Assembly (NCBI RefSeq): GCF_000525795.1
Contig: NZ_AOCG01000010.1
Span: 1 to 64,000, forward strand
DNA from: Listeria aquatica FSL S10-1188
Lineage (GTDB): Bacteria > Bacillota > Bacilli > Lactobacillales > Listeriaceae
Length of the DNA: 64,000 nt
Reading direction: 5' to 3'
Shown here: in pieces, positions 37,719 to 48,277 of the stretch
Layout: each line of letters begins with the position of its first letter
Position numbering within the stretch: position 1 is the first letter of the stretch
The notes under the pieces: generated by a model
What the model was told of the DNA's origin: nothing
The model's input: the letters and a program-made list of their open reading frames with translations, nothing else
The model's database searches: none
Made by a program: the position numbers and the translations under genes

Positions 37719-39611
37719 TTATTTCCTGTCTGAATCCCGGTAAACAGCACGAGGTTTACCGTACCAGAAGTTGCCAAGGTGTTTTTGGAACCAAGGAACA
37801 ACCCAATAATCTAAACCAAATGTGCGACCAGCACCATTTAGCATTGCGAACGAAGCAGGAAGAGCCCAGAATTTGTCCCATCCAAGCATAGCGCTCAGTG
37901 TAAACATTACTAGGAAGCCCATGCTTCCAACGCTTGCAAGCCAAGTGAATAGTCCAACTACAAGCGCAAGACCAATGGCAAGTTCAATGAAAGGAACAAC
38001 CTTTTGCATGAAAACAGCCACATCTTGATTTGGCATTACGATTTTCATGATCCATTCAAACCAGCCCCACATGTGACTTAAAATAGGTGTTGTCACATTT
38101 TGAGCAGCATCACCGGCAGCATCACCAGCAGCTTGGCTCGCGCCAGATGTAGCAGCAGCTTGCAACCAGTCAAATGGCATTTTCGAAGTCGTTGCAGTTA
38201 ACCAAGAATCAGGTCCAAGCCCTTGGAACATCGGCTTAAGATTTGTCAGACTGACTTTATCCCAAGTCCCTTCACCGTAAATCTTCGCAAGTGCTTCATC
38301 AATCCAGAACCAACCTAGATAAACACGTAGTGGTAAGCTCCAAATAACATTTCCGTAACGAGAAGTCCAGCCGCGGAAAATGTTGCGATGGTCTTTGATA
38401 TGGAAGAATTCGTGCATAATATATTGCCACATGTAGTAACCGCTTCGGATTCCGAAGAAGTAGTACAAGTTAACGATGTGTTTCATAAAGATCGCAAACC
38501 AGCCAGAAAGATGCATCCCAGAAAGGTTTGCAACCCCGTACTTAGCACCAATCGAAACCATAACACCGTGATATTTCCCTTGGAAAGGTGTTTTGTCTCC
38601 GCCACTAATTTCAGCAATGATGCTTTTGGCAGCAGTCATCCCAGTTTGTTCGGCCGCTTCAACGATTTGTGGAGTTGGTTTGCCTTCTTCTTCCTCAAAG
38701 TAAGCTAAGTCCCCGATAACATAAGTGTTTTCGTATTTTTCAGCTTCCATATATTGGTTGACTTTAAGACGACCAGCACGTGCTGATTCCATTCCATAAT
38801 CTTTTGTATCTGAATTTGCACGGACACCAGCAGTCCAAATTAACGTGTGTGTCGGAAGTTCTTCACCAGATTTTAAGACAATGCTTTCAGGTTTGACTTC
38901 AACAATTGCAGCGCTTTTAAGGATTTTAATACCTTTTTTCACCATGTATTTTTCAGCTTTGTCGGCATCGCGGCGTTCTAACATGTTTAGAATTGTTGGA
39001 GCCGCTTCAACGACGATCAATTCAATTTCAGCTTTGTCGATTTTGTTATCTTTTGCAAGACGATCTTTCCATTCAAGCAATTCGCCAACCATTTCAATTC
39101 CAGTAAAACCAGAACCACAGACAACGAAGCGTAGCATGGCTTTACGCTTTTCAACGTCTTGTTCGCGGCTAGCTTTTGTAACGGTCGCCTCAATGTGTTT
39201 TCTCAAACGAACAGCATCTTCCCAAGACCAAAGCGTGAATCCGTTTTCTTGTACGCCCGGCGTACCGAAGTCATTCGGCTCTCCACCCATACCAAGTACA
39301 AGATAGTCATAGGGATAGCTTCCATGTTCAGTTGTTACAACCTTTTTGTCGTGATCTACGTTTGTGACATTATCCGTCACCAGATTTACTTTTGTGCGAT
39401 TGAACAAACGACGCAAATCATATTGAATAGCTGTCGGTTCAACGCGCCCACCAGCGACTTCATGAAGTTCCGTCATCATTGTATGATATGAATGACGGTC
39501 GATCAAAGTGATTTTCACATCTTGATCTCTTTTGTACTTTTTCGCAAGCTTCTTTGCTGCGTGTACCCCTGCATACCCTGCCCCTATCAGAACAATATTT
39601 TTTTCAGGCAT
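37719..39611 (-). CDS. ndh2: Type II NADH dehydrogenase with membrane C-terminal extension (Ndh2 of EET)
   Basis: 630 residues. The N-terminal ~400 form an NDH-2 flavoprotein: FAD loop LIGAGYAGVHAAKKL, NAD loop VVCGSGFTGIEMVGEL and VIGDLAYFEEEEG. The last ~230 residues hold about four membrane helices, including a DoxX-like stretch, which distinguish this EET-specific enzyme from the ordinary one. It would pass electrons from NADH to demethylmenaquinone. I choose the ATG at 39609-39611 (MPEKNIVLIGAG); the GGAG is 12 bases away, slightly far. Divergent from pplA. Confidence 0.92.
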   Translation of the reverse strand: MPEKNIVLIGAGYAGVHAAKKLAKKYKRDQDVKITLIDRHSYHTMMTELHEVAGGRVEPTAIQYDLRRLFNRTKVNLVTDNVTNVDHDKKVVTTEHGSYPYDYLVLGMGGEPNDFGTPGVQENGFTLWSWEDAVRLRKHIEATVTKASREQDVEKRKAMLRFVVCGSGFTGIEMVGELLEWKDRLAKDNKIDKAEIELIVVEAAPTILNMLERRDADKAEKYMVKKGIKILKSAAIVEVKPESIVLKSGEELPTHTLIWTAGVRANSDTKDYGMESARAGRLKVNQYMEAEKYENTYVIGDLAYFEEEEGKPTPQIVEAAEQTGMTAAKSIIAEISGGDKTPFQGKYHGVMVSIGAKYGVANLSGMHLSGWFAIFMKHIVNLYYFFGIRSGYYMWQYIMHEFFHIKDHRNIFRGWTSRYGNVIWSLPLRVYLGWFWIDEALAKIYGEGTWDKVSLTNLKPMFQGLGPDSWLTATTSKMPFDWLQAAATSGASQAAGDAAGDAAQNVTTPILSHMWGWFEWIMKIVMPNQDVAVFMQKVVPFIELAIGLALVVGLFTWLASVGSMGFLVMFTLSAMLGWDKFWALPASFAMLNGAGRTFGLDYWVVPWFQKHLGNFWYGKPRAVYRDSDRK

Positions 39612-39670
39612 ATGCGTTCTCAACTCCTTGTTATTTTATTCACAAACAAATAAATTAGTGCAAAGTAAAA

Positions 39671-39699
39671 AGTATAATAATAACCTAACATAGTGTAAC
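39671..39699 (-). promoter_or_regulatory. Candidate ndh2 promoter
   Basis: Minus-strand GTTACA (39694-39699), 17 bases, TATACT (39671-39676), 60 bases before the start codon. Confidence 0.45.
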
Positions 39700-39930
39700 A
39701 GATTCTATAGACCCTTGTCTAGACCGTTTTGAGTAAAAAACTACAAAAGTAAAAAAAATAGTGCTTTATTGGAAACAACTCATTTTTTATGGGTGTAAAT
39801 ACCTTGAAGTAAGTAGGTATAATGACTGTTTTGTTTGCTATTTATCAAATTTTGCAAGAAACAAGAGCTTTCTCCCTTCATTTAGTTTATTTTTTATAAA
39901 ATTCTATAAATTAGATTATTTTGTTGTGTA

Positions 39931-39959
39931 TAGACAAAGTCCTGTCGTGATGGTATGAT
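39931..39959 (+). promoter_or_regulatory. pplA promoter
   Basis: TAGACA (39931-39936), 17 bases, TATGAT (39954-39959) with TGG directly before it (extended -10). Gives a leader of about 80 bases. Confidence 0.7.
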
Positions 39960-40045
39960 TTGAATGTAATCGTGATAGACGCTTTCAAATTAGGTTTTCT
40001 TGCTCGCGTTATCACAAACTTTATTAGTTAAGGTGGGAGCGAATT

Positions 40046-40946
40046 ATGGAATTGAAAAAAGTTGCGATGGGGCTTACTGCTGTAGTAGCATCAAGCATGT
40101 TGTTAGTAGCTTGTGGGAATGATAATAGTTCTTCTGACAAGAAATCAGGTAGCGATACAAAACAAGAACAAAAAAAAATCCGCAGATGCTAAAACAGACG
40201 GAACAATGACTGATGGAACATACAAACTAGAAGAACAAAACTATGATGATAAAGGCTGGAAAGGCTTTATGTCTATCAAAGTAAAAGATGGCAAAATTAC
40301 AGACGCAAACTATGACTATAAAAATAAAGATGGCAAGTTAAAATCTGAAGATGCAGACTACGAAAAAGCAATGAAAGCTAAAGCTGGTACTGGTCCGAAA
40401 GAATACTTGAAAGAACTTAACGATTCTCTTGTGAAAAACCAAGCGGCTGGAGCAGTAGAAGTTGTTTCTGGTGCTACGCATTCTTCTGATACATTTATCA
40501 ACTATGCAAACCAATTGATCCAAGCAGCACAACGTGGTGACACAACAACAATCAAGATCAATAACGGTGAAAAAATGCAAGACGGAACTTACAAATTAGA
40601 AGAACAAAACTACTCGAACGGCTACCGCACAGTGTTCTCGATGACTGTTAAAGATGGTAAAATCTCTGAATCTGATTACAACTATGTAAATAAAGATGGT
40701 CAAAAGAAAACGGACGATGCTGACTATGAAAAAACAATGAAAGAAAAAGCTGGCACTGGTCCAAAAGAATATATCCCAGCACTTAATGAATCTTTAGTTG
40801 ACAAGCAAGAAGCAGGAGAAGTGGATACAGTTTCTGGAGCTACTCATTCTTCCGATCAATTCAAGATTTACGCTGCACAACTTATCAATGCGGCACAAAA
40901 CGGGAACACAAGTACAATCAAAGTTTACAACAAAGTAGAAGAATAA
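40046..40946 (+). CDS. pplA: PplA: flavinylated surface lipoprotein with two FMN-binding domains; frame interrupted
   Basis: 299 residues after removing one base from the A9 run 40170-40178. The signal peptide ends in the lipobox LLVAC, so the protein is lipid-anchored outside; a Ser/Lys-rich linker follows. Two similar FMN-binding repeats (~110 residues each, DGTYKLEEQNY start) each end in VSGATHSS, whose Thr is the expected covalent FMN site. It carries electrons at the cell surface in EET. In Listeria the signal peptide of this lipoprotein is also the source of the pPplA peptide pheromone; whether that holds here is unknown. Confidence 0.9.
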
Positions 40947-40970
40947 GATTCTTTCCGAGTTGGAATTAAC

Positions 40971-41010
40971 AAAAACCCCTAGAGTTAGACGCCTAACTCT
41001 AGGGGTTTTT
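40971..41010 (+). terminator. Terminator after pplA
   Basis: A perfect 18-bp stem (40971-40988 with 40993-41010), loop ACGC, then TTTTTT. It occupies the space where fmnB is expected. Confidence 0.92.
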
Positions 41011-41106
41011 TCATTTGGAAGGGATAGCATTTTAGCGGCTTTTAAGTTATAGTGTAAACGTTGAATAAAAAGATACATTTTAAGGAGTTAAAGGGGAGGG
41101 AACCCA

Positions 41107-42067
41107 GTGTCTATCAAGGCATTTTTAGAGCTGGTGGAAATCAGAACAAAAATTGCAAGTGTCTACCCATTTGTTCTTGGTACATTGTTTGTCTTTTACA
41201 AACTACAAACGATTAACCTTGGAAATACACTTATTTTCTTTGTTGCAATGCTGATTTTTGATTTAACAACAACAGCTATCAACAATTATATGGACTACCG
41301 AAAAGCAACGGACAATCACGATTACGATTTTCGAGTGGAAAGTAATGTGATTGGGAAAATGAACATCCCGCAAAAAAAACGTCATTTTATTGATTTTTAC
41401 GATGTTTCTCATAGCTACGGCTCTTGGTGTATGGCTTGTAGTTCGAACAGATTTATTGGTACTTTTGATTGGCTTTGCATGTTTTTGTATTGGCATTTTA
41501 TATACATTTGGACCAGTTCCATTATCGCGCATGCCGCTTGGCGAAGTGTTTTCAGGCGTAACAATGGGATTTGGGATTTTCTTTTTGGCAATTTACATGA
41601 GTGCGTATGATGCAGGAGTCGCTAACTTATTGTGGCAAGGGGAATGGATTGACATCCGTTTCAATCTGCTACGAATCATTGAAATTGGTGTCGTATCGCT
41701 GCCGTGCATCTTCACCATCGCGAATATCATGCTAGCAAATAATCTTTGTGACCTTGACGAAGATATTCGTAATCACCGCTACACGCTACCATATTATATT
41801 GGCAGGAAAATGGGGGTACTACTTTTCAATACGCTTTATTACGCCTCTTTTGCCGCCGTGGTCGCTGCAGTCATTTTGCGTTACTTAAGTCCGATTATGC
41901 TTCTCGTTTTACTTGTGATCCCGCTTGTATACCGTAATCTTAAAAAATTCAATCAAGAGCAAGTGAAGTCAAAAACTTTCGTTGTAGCCATCAAAAACTT
42001 TGTGCTCATCAATGCATCGCTTGCCGTGTTACTTGCGATCAGTATTCTCATTAAATATCTATTTTAA
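41107..42067 (+). CDS. dmkA: DmkA: MenA/UbiA-type prenyltransferase of the EET locus; frame interrupted
   Basis: 319-residue membrane prenyltransferase after removing one base from the A8 run 41372-41379. The two Asp-rich motifs of the UbiA family are visible as NNYMDYRKATDNHDYD and NLCDLDEDIRNHRYT, among about eight helices. It would join a polyprenyl chain to dihydroxynaphthoate to give the demethylmenaquinone used by EET. GTG start at 41107 after GGGGAGGG. It is separated from pplA by a terminator and followed at 20 bases by fmnA. Confidence 0.9.
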
Positions 42068-42087
42068 ATGGAAGGAAGGCAATTTGG

Positions 42088-42888
42088 ATGATTGATAAGC
42101 TCATATTTGGCCGCTTTGTTCCAGGAGAGTCTTGGATACATGCGTTGGATGCCCGCACGAAATTGCTTGGCGGATTCTACTTCATTGCCATCTTATTTTT
42201 AGCCAATAACCCATACGCCCATGCTTTGATGATTGCTTTCACTTTCGGCGTAATCTTCCTAACAGGGATTAAAGTTAAAGTATTCATCAAAGGCGTGCGG
42301 CCGCTGCTTTGGTTGATTTTGTTCACGGTGATCTTGCAAATGCTATTTACAAGTGGCGGAATCATTTATTTTGAGTTCGGTCCTTTCACGATTTCATCTT
42401 TCGGAGTCATAAATGGTATCTACGTATTCATCCGTTTTACACTCATCATCATCCTATCTACAGTCATTACACTCACAACAACGCCGATGGATTTGACCGA
42501 TGCCATTGAATACTTACTACGCCCACTTAAGTATCTCAAGGTTCCGGTCGCAGATATTGCTTTAATGATCACCGTTGCGCTTCGCTTTATTCCAACACTC
42601 ATGGAAGAGACGGATAAAATCATGAAAGCCCAACGAGCGCGAGGTGTCGAGTTTGGAGAAGGGAATTTGTTTGAGCAAATGAAAGTAGTCGTACCAATCT
42701 TTATTCCGCTATTCGTCAGTTCGTTCAATCGAGCGGAAGATTTGGCGGATGCAATGGAAGTCCGTGGTTACGATGGCGGAGAAGGTCGTACAAAATTTAG
42801 ATTGCTGCACTGGCGTTGGATCGACTTAATCGCTTTAATTGTAATTGTGCTACTGACAGCTTCACTTATCTATTTACGAGGTTATTAA
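42088..42888 (+). CDS. fmnA: FmnA: EcfT-type transmembrane protein of the EET locus
   Basis: 266-residue EcfT-family protein, a clear paralogue of the EcfT encoded at 61748-62546 (shared LIFGRFVPGESWIHALDAR start versus [17 protein letters not shown]). It has five or so helices and both cytoplasmic coupling motifs with the Ala-Arg-Gly signature: KAQRARGVEF and AMEVRGYDGG. In Listeria EET it is thought to move flavin outward for flavinylation. ATG follows AAGGAAGG. A terminator closes this arm. Confidence 0.85.
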   Translation: MIDKLIFGRFVPGESWIHALDARTKLLGGFYFIAILFLANNPYAHALMIAFTFGVIFLTGIKVKVFIKGVRPLLWLILFTVILQMLFTSGGIIYFEFGPFTISSFGVINGIYVFIRFTLIIILSTVITLTTTPMDLTDAIEYLLRPLKYLKVPVADIALMITVALRFIPTLMEETDKIMKAQRARGVEFGEGNLFEQMKVVVPIFIPLFVSSFNRAEDLADAMEVRGYDGGEGRTKFRLLHWRWIDLIALIVIVLLTASLIYLRGY

Positions 42889-43323
42889 TTAAACTATCCC
42901 CGCCCGAAAACAAGTCAAGAACTTGTTTTCGGGCGGGATTTGTTTTGGCGCGTTTTACTCAAATTGTGCTACCTATAGCTAAGGGTGCTTGGTTCTTTTT
43001 GTTGACCGTATGCTCATGACTCAAATTATAACAACACAAAATGCTATAGGTTAAGTAAAAAAAATAGTACTTGTAAAATAATGGTGGATTCGCTCATGGA
43101 ACAATAGGTTTTACAACAAAATCCTGCTTATTAAAAAACTTTTCTGCAGTGTTTTAGGTTTGTATAATAAACAAAAAACAGACAAAAAATGGACAAAAAG
43201 TAGATAGCGGGAATTAAATTACGTTTAAATCCCTGGTTTAAGCATAGGAGGCGGATGTTAAAATAATGAATGTGAATAGTTCCTATTCATTAAAAATGAT
43301 AAGAAGAAAAGGAGGAGTTTTCA
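42889..43323. other. Non-coding interval after the EET locus
   Basis: 435 bases without a supported gene. Besides the terminator it holds a 9-base inverted repeat, ACCTATAGC (42971-42979) and GCTATAGGT (43043-43051), a -10 like TATAAT at 43163-43168 without a good -35, and a small inverted repeat TGAATAG/CTATTCA (43273-43289) just before the next gene. Confidence 0.55.
42899..42937 (+). terminator. Terminator after fmnA
   Basis: A perfect 17-bp GC-rich stem (42899-42915 with 42921-42937) with a 5-base loop, then ATTTGTTTT. Confidence 0.9.
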
Positions 43324-43995
43324 TTGTTTGGTCGGAAAAAGAGATTGAAGTTTATAGAAGAAAATCGAGTGAGTCCGGAGGAGCAAGTCTATTTGGGTCT
43401 AGGTGCTGTTCTTGTAGATGTGAATTCTGCGTCTAGCCTAGTGTTTAAAATGCGCGGGAAACCTAAATATATGGCTCAGATAATAGAAGCGGGATGGGGG
43501 ATTGTGGATAGAGCAACGGCGCTTCAAATGATTGATTGGCTTTTAGAGCAAGGGCATGTAGCGGAATATCAAACTGAATTTGAAAATTTTCGAGCTGGGG
43601 GATTTAAAGGGACTTCTGCTGAGAAAAATGCGGATTGGAAAGAACTGGAAGAAGATATCAAAACATTCGGAAGTGAATTTACAGTTGAATATTTTAGAAA
43701 CTGTACAACTGTTATAGCTTGGGATTTTGAAAGAGCAGCATTTTTGGCTCGAGTATGTCATCATCTTGGCTATTTGGAAGAGCGAGAGGCTTGGGAAATC
43801 ATTAAAGAACGAGTTGCTCCGCTAGTTAGAAAAGAAGATTTTAAAGATTGGAAGGAATATGCGGTTTCATTTCTTGCGGGACGTAGTTTTTGTTTCGGTG
43901 CTAATGACGTAGATGTTATTCTAACGACTAATGACCTTTTGGGAGAAAAGAAGGAAGCGGCTGTTTGGCAAGAAAGCCCTTTGTCGAGTTTATAA
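43324..43995 (+). CDS. DUF1266-like protein
   Basis: 223-residue cytoplasmic protein with no membrane segment. The AWDFERAAFLARVCHHLGYLEEREAW segment followed by WKEYAVSFLAGRSFCFG fits the DUF1266 family as I remember it (conserved W-D-x-R/E-A and FL-x-GR). TTG start at 43324, 8 bases after GGAGG. Function of the family is unknown. It is followed at 19 bases by a small membrane protein, probably co-transcribed. Confidence 0.65.
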   Translation: MFGRKKRLKFIEENRVSPEEQVYLGLGAVLVDVNSASSLVFKMRGKPKYMAQIIEAGWGIVDRATALQMIDWLLEQGHVAEYQTEFENFRAGGFKGTSAEKNADWKELEEDIKTFGSEFTVEYFRNCTTVIAWDFERAAFLARVCHHLGYLEEREAWEIIKERVAPLVRKEDFKDWKEYAVSFLAGRSFCFGANDVDVILTTNDLLGEKKEAAVWQESPLSSL

Positions 43996-44014
43996 ACCTA
44001 GGAGGATAAGTAAG

Positions 44015-44239
44015 GTGAGTCCACAAATTGTTACATATTTAGTTTTAATTTTATCTGGAATTTATGCAATTCATGTTGTTTTTGGCTTAATTCGAGTTAG
44101 ACGCCAAGGAGAAACGATGTATTTTCGACCGTTTCGATTTATAGCTGCTATTATTGTTTTCTTGCTAGCGCTTTATGCTGTCACTTCCAATATGACTTAT
44201 GATGACCTAGTAGTTAAAATTGAGGATTGGTTCCGGTAA
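44015..44239 (+). CDS. Small two-helix membrane protein
   Basis: 74 residues from a GTG at 44015, preceded by AGGAGG. Two hydrophobic segments (VTYLVLILSGIYAIHVVFGLI and FIAAIIVFLLALYAV) are joined by a basic loop (RVRRQGETMYFR). No family recognised. Close spacing to the DUF1266-like gene suggests a shared role. Confidence 0.65.
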   Translation: MSPQIVTYLVLILSGIYAIHVVFGLIRVRRQGETMYFRPFRFIAAIIVFLLALYAVTSNMTYDDLVVKIEDWFR

Positions 44240-45038
<799 letters not shown>

Positions 45039-45089
45039 TAAATTGGGCGAAATGCCCGCAAAAATAACAATTAACAGGAGGTGTGACTC

Positions 45090-45719
45090 ATGACCAAAGG
45101 AATCTTAGGTAGAAAAGTAGGGATGACTCAAGTTTTCACTGAAAACGGGGAACTTATTCCAGTTACAGTAATCGAAGCAGCGGATAACGTTGTACTTCAA
45201 AAGAAAACAGTTGAAACTGACGGTTACGAAGCGGTTCAAATCGGCTTCGAAAACAAACGTGAAGTTTTAGCGAACAAACCCGAAAAAGGTCATGTAGCAA
45301 AAGCCAATACTACTCCTAAGCGCTTCATTCGCGAATTCCGCGATGTAAACTTAGACGAGTATGAAATTGGTTCAGAAATCAAAGTAGATGTATTCGCAGA
45401 AGGTGACGTCGTGGACGTGACAGGCGTATCGAAAGGTAAAGGGTTCCAAGGTGTTATTAAACGCCACGGACAAGCTCGCGGGCCAATGGCTCACGGTTCT
45501 CGTTACCACCGTCGCCCTGGTTCAATGGGTCCTGTAGCACCTAACCGTGTTTTCAAAAATAAACTTCTTCCAGGTCGTATGGGTGGAGATCAAATCACTA
45601 TCCAAAACTTGGAAATCGTTAAAGTAGACGCAGAAAAGAACTTACTTTTAGTAAAAGGTAATGTTCCTGGTGCAAAAAAATCATTAGTTCAAATTAAAAC
45701 TGCTATTAAAGCAAAATAA
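45090..45719 (+). CDS. rplC: 50S ribosomal protein L3
   Basis: 209-residue large-subunit protein placed near the peptidyl transferase centre. [13 protein letters not shown] at the start and the [19 protein letters not shown] loop, which reaches the active site in known structures, are present. ATG follows AGGAGG. Second gene of the S10 operon. Confidence 0.98.
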   Translation: MTKGILGRKVGMTQVFTENGELIPVTVIEAADNVVLQKKTVETDGYEAVQIGFENKREVLANKPEKGHVAKANTTPKRFIREFRDVNLDEYEIGSEIKVDVFAEGDVVDVTGVSKGKGFQGVIKRHGQARGPMAHGSRYHRRPGSMGPVAPNRVFKNKLLPGRMGGDQITIQNLEIVKVDAEKNLLLVKGNVPGAKKSLVQIKTAIKAK

Positions 45720-45743
45720 AAAGTTGGAAAGGAGGACTAACGA

Positions 45744-46367
45744 ATGCCAAAACTAAGCTTACTTAAACAAGATGGATCACAAGCTGGCGAAATCACGTTG
45801 AACGATGCTGTTTTCGGTGTTGAACCAAACGAAAAAGTTGTTGTCGACGTTATTTTGAGCCAAAGAGCTTCCTTACGTCAAGGGACTCATAAAGTAAAAA
45901 ATCGTTCTGAAGTACGTGGTGGTGGTCGTAAACCATGGCGTCAAAAAGGTACTGGTCGTGCTCGTCAAGGTTCGATCCGTTCGCCGCAATGGCGTGGTGG
46001 TGGTACTGTATTTGGACCAACTCCTCGTTCGTACGCATACAAATTGCCGAAGAAAGTTCGCCGTTTAGCGATCAAATCGATCTTATCTTCAAAAGTACTT
46101 GATAATGATATCGTAGTACTTGAAGATCTAGCATTTGAAACGCCAAAAACAAAAGAATTTGCGGCTTTCCTTAAAAATATCTCTGTAGATACAAAAGCTC
46201 TTGTTGTCGTTGCTTCTGAAAGCGAAAATATCGAACTTTCTGCACGCAACATCCAAGGCATTACTGTTATTCCGGCTGAAAGTATCTCAGTACTAGAAGT
46301 TGCTGGACATGATAAACTCATTGTCACACAAGCAGCTGTTCAAAAGATAGAGGAGGTGCTTGCATAA
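45744..46367 (+). CDS. rplD: 50S ribosomal protein L4
   Basis: 207 residues. The long exit-tunnel loop ([20 protein letters not shown]) is intact. In gamma-proteobacteria L4 represses this operon; whether it does here is not known. Its stop overlaps the rplW start (TAATG), so translation is coupled. Confidence 0.98.
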   Translation: MPKLSLLKQDGSQAGEITLNDAVFGVEPNEKVVVDVILSQRASLRQGTHKVKNRSEVRGGGRKPWRQKGTGRARQGSIRSPQWRGGGTVFGPTPRSYAYKLPKKVRRLAIKSILSSKVLDNDIVVLEDLAFETPKTKEFAAFLKNISVDTKALVVVASESENIELSARNIQGITVIPAESISVLEVAGHDKLIVTQAAVQKIEEVLA

Positions 46368-46651
46368 TGGATGCACGCGACATCATTAAGCGCCCGGTTG
46401 TCACTGAGGAATCTACTAGTGTTCTTGATGACAAGAAATACACTTTTGAAGTAGACACTCGTGCTACAAAAACTCAAATCAAACATGCAATTGAAGAAAT
46501 CTTTGAAGTTGAAGTAACGAAAGTAAACGTTATGAACTACAAAGGGAAGAAAAAACGCATGGGTCGTTATGTTGGTTATACGAACAAGCGTCGTAAAGCA
46601 ATCGTAACTTTGAGTAATGATAGTAAAGAAATTCAATTCTTTGAAGTTTAA
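46367..46651 (+). CDS. rplW: 50S ribosomal protein L23
   Basis: 94-residue protein at the tunnel exit, a docking site for trigger factor and [19 protein letters not shown] start and the [18 protein letters not shown] loop identify it. Overlaps rplD by one base. Confidence 0.98.
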   Translation: MDARDIIKRPVVTEESTSVLDDKKYTFEVDTRATKTQIKHAIEEIFEVEVTKVNVMNYKGKKKRMGRYVGYTNKRRKAIVTLSNDSKEIQFFEV

Positions 46652-46692
46652 TACGAACATTTTTGAATAAAATCTAACGAGGAGGGAAAAAA

Positions 46693-47526
46693 ATGGCGAT
46701 TAAAAAGTACAAACCTACCACAAACGGCCGCCGTCATATGACAAGTTCTGATTTTGCTGAGATTACGACAAGTACTCCAGAAAAATCTTTGCTACGTCCT
46801 ATGAAAAAGAAAGCTGGTCGTAACAACCAAGGTAAGTTAACTGTTCGTCATCACGGTGGCGGTCATAAACGTCAATACCGTGTGATCGATTTTAAACGTA
46901 ATAAAGATGGCGTTCCTGGACGTATCGCTACAATCGAATACGATCCAAACCGCTCGGCTAATATTGCACTCGTTCACTACGCTGATGGAGAAAAACGCTA
47001 CATCATCGCAGCGAAAGGCCTGGAAGTTGGCCAAACAATTCATTCTGGAGCAGAAGCTGATATCAAAATCGGAAATGCTTTAGAACTTAAAGATATTCCA
47101 GTGGGTACTGTTGTCCACAATATCGAACTTAAACCTGGGAAAGGCGGACAACTTGTTCGTTCTGCTGGAGCAAGCGCTCAAATTCTAGGTAAAGAAGGTA
47201 AATACGTTCTTGTACGTCTTAAATCTGGTGAAGTTCGTATGATTCTTGCTACTTGCCGTGCTACAATCGGTCAAGTTGGTAATGAGCAACATGAACTTAT
47301 CAACATTGGTAAAGCTGGACGTTCGCGTTGGATGGGTAAACGCCCAACTGTTCGTGGTTCGGTTATGAACCCTAACGATCACCCACATGGTGGTGGTGAA
47401 GGTAAAGCACCGATCGGACGTAAATCTCCAATGTCTCCTTGGGGCAAACCAACACTTGGATATAAAACTCGTAAGAAAAACAACAACTCCGATAAATTTA
47501 TCGTACGTCGTCGTAAAGGTAAATAA
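46693..47526 (+). CDS. rplB: 50S ribosomal protein L2
   Basis: 277-residue core protein of the large subunit, needed for subunit joining and peptide transfer. [17 protein letters not shown] start; the [13 protein letters not shown] segment with the conserved His is present near the C terminus. ATG follows GAGGAGGG. Confidence 0.98.
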   Translation: MAIKKYKPTTNGRRHMTSSDFAEITTSTPEKSLLRPMKKKAGRNNQGKLTVRHHGGGHKRQYRVIDFKRNKDGVPGRIATIEYDPNRSANIALVHYADGEKRYIIAAKGLEVGQTIHSGAEADIKIGNALELKDIPVGTVVHNIELKPGKGGQLVRSAGASAQILGKEGKYVLVRLKSGEVRMILATCRATIGQVGNEQHELINIGKAGRSRWMGKRPTVRGSVMNPNDHPHGGGEGKAPIGRKSPMSPWGKPTLGYKTRKKNNNSDKFIVRRRKGK

Positions 47527-47616
47527 GATCTGGGATAAAATTACGTTAATTTTGATAGCAGGGAGTTTGCGGAGGCTAAACTCCGGCTTCCTAGCTATAC
47601 GAAGGGAGGTTCCGTC

Positions 47617-47896
47617 ATGGGTCGTAGCTTAAAGAAAGGACCTTTTGTCGATGAACATTTGATGAAGAAAGTGGAAGCAGCAAATGAAAGTGACAAGAAA
47701 CAAGTAATTAAGACTTGGTCGCGTCGTTCCACTATTTTTCCAGTATTCGTAGGTCAAACAATTGCTGTATATGATGGACGCAAACATGTTCCTGTTTATG
47801 TTCAAGAAGATATGGTTGGACACAAATTAGGTGAATTTGCACCAACTCGTACTTACCGTGGACACGCGGGAGACGACAAAAAAAACAAAACGATAA
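47617..47896 (+). CDS. rpsS: 30S ribosomal protein S19; frame broken at the end
   Basis: 92-residue small-subunit head protein. Read as given, the frame runs past its natural end into rplV and finishes with foreign residues. Removing one A from the A8 run 47878-47885 gives the standard C terminus GDDKKTKR and a stop at 47894-47896, 21 bases before rplV, with the rplV ribosome binding site in between. This is an essential single-copy gene, so the extra base is almost surely a sequence error. Confidence 0.95.
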
Positions 47897-47917
47897 TTTC
47901 GAGAGGAGGATATCTAA

Positions 47918-48274
47918 ATGGCAAGTGAAATTACAAGTGCAAAAGCCGTTGCCAAAACGGTACGTATTGCTCCTCGTAAAGCGAGAATCGTTATTGATTT
48001 AATCCGAGGCAAGCAAGTTGGCGAAGCAATTGCAATTTTGAAGTTTACTCCAAAAGCAGCTTCACCAGTTATTGAAAAAGTATTGAAATCTGCTATGGCA
48101 AACGCTGAACATAACTATGATTTAGACGTAAACAACCTAGTGGTTTCGGAAGCTTTCGTTGATGAAGGTCCGACACTTAAACGTTTCCGTCCACGTGCAC
48201 AAGGTCGTGCAAGTGCAATCAATAAACGTACAAGCCACATCACTGTTGTGGTATCTGAAGTGAAGGAGGGATAA
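47918..48274 (+). CDS. rplV: 50S ribosomal protein L22
   Basis: 118 residues; the tunnel-lining loop near the C-terminus ([20 protein letters not shown]) is present without visible insertion, which is where macrolide-resistance changes occur. ATG after GAGAGGAGG. Confidence 0.98.
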   Translation: MASEITSAKAVAKTVRIAPRKARIVIDLIRGKQVGEAIAILKFTPKAASPVIEKVLKSAMANAEHNYDLDVNNLVVSEAFVDEGPTLKRFRPRAQGRASAINKRTSHITVVVSEVKEG

Positions 48275-48277
48275 ACG

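Larger units (their letters stand above)
39612..40045. other. Divergent control region between ndh2 and pplA
   Basis: 434 AT-rich bases without a supported gene. One open frame inside (39761-39958) has no ribosome binding site or homology and is not called. The two promoters listed separately account for both directions. Confidence 0.65.

Noticed and set aside
37719..39611. Fusion of two genes in ndh2 because of the long membrane tail
   Set aside because: The C-terminal membrane extension is the known form of the EET-specific Ndh2.
39761..39958. 65-codon open frame between ndh2 and pplA
   Set aside because: No ribosome binding site, poor composition, and it overlaps the pplA promoter.
45965..46327. 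Antisense open frames inside ribosomal genes, such as the one opposite rplD
   Set aside because: They are by-products of strong codon bias on the coding strand and lack start signals and homology.
47878..47928. rpsS as a longer 103-residue protein overlapping rplV
   Set aside because: The extra tail does not belong to S19; removing one A restores the standard end and the spacing to rplV.
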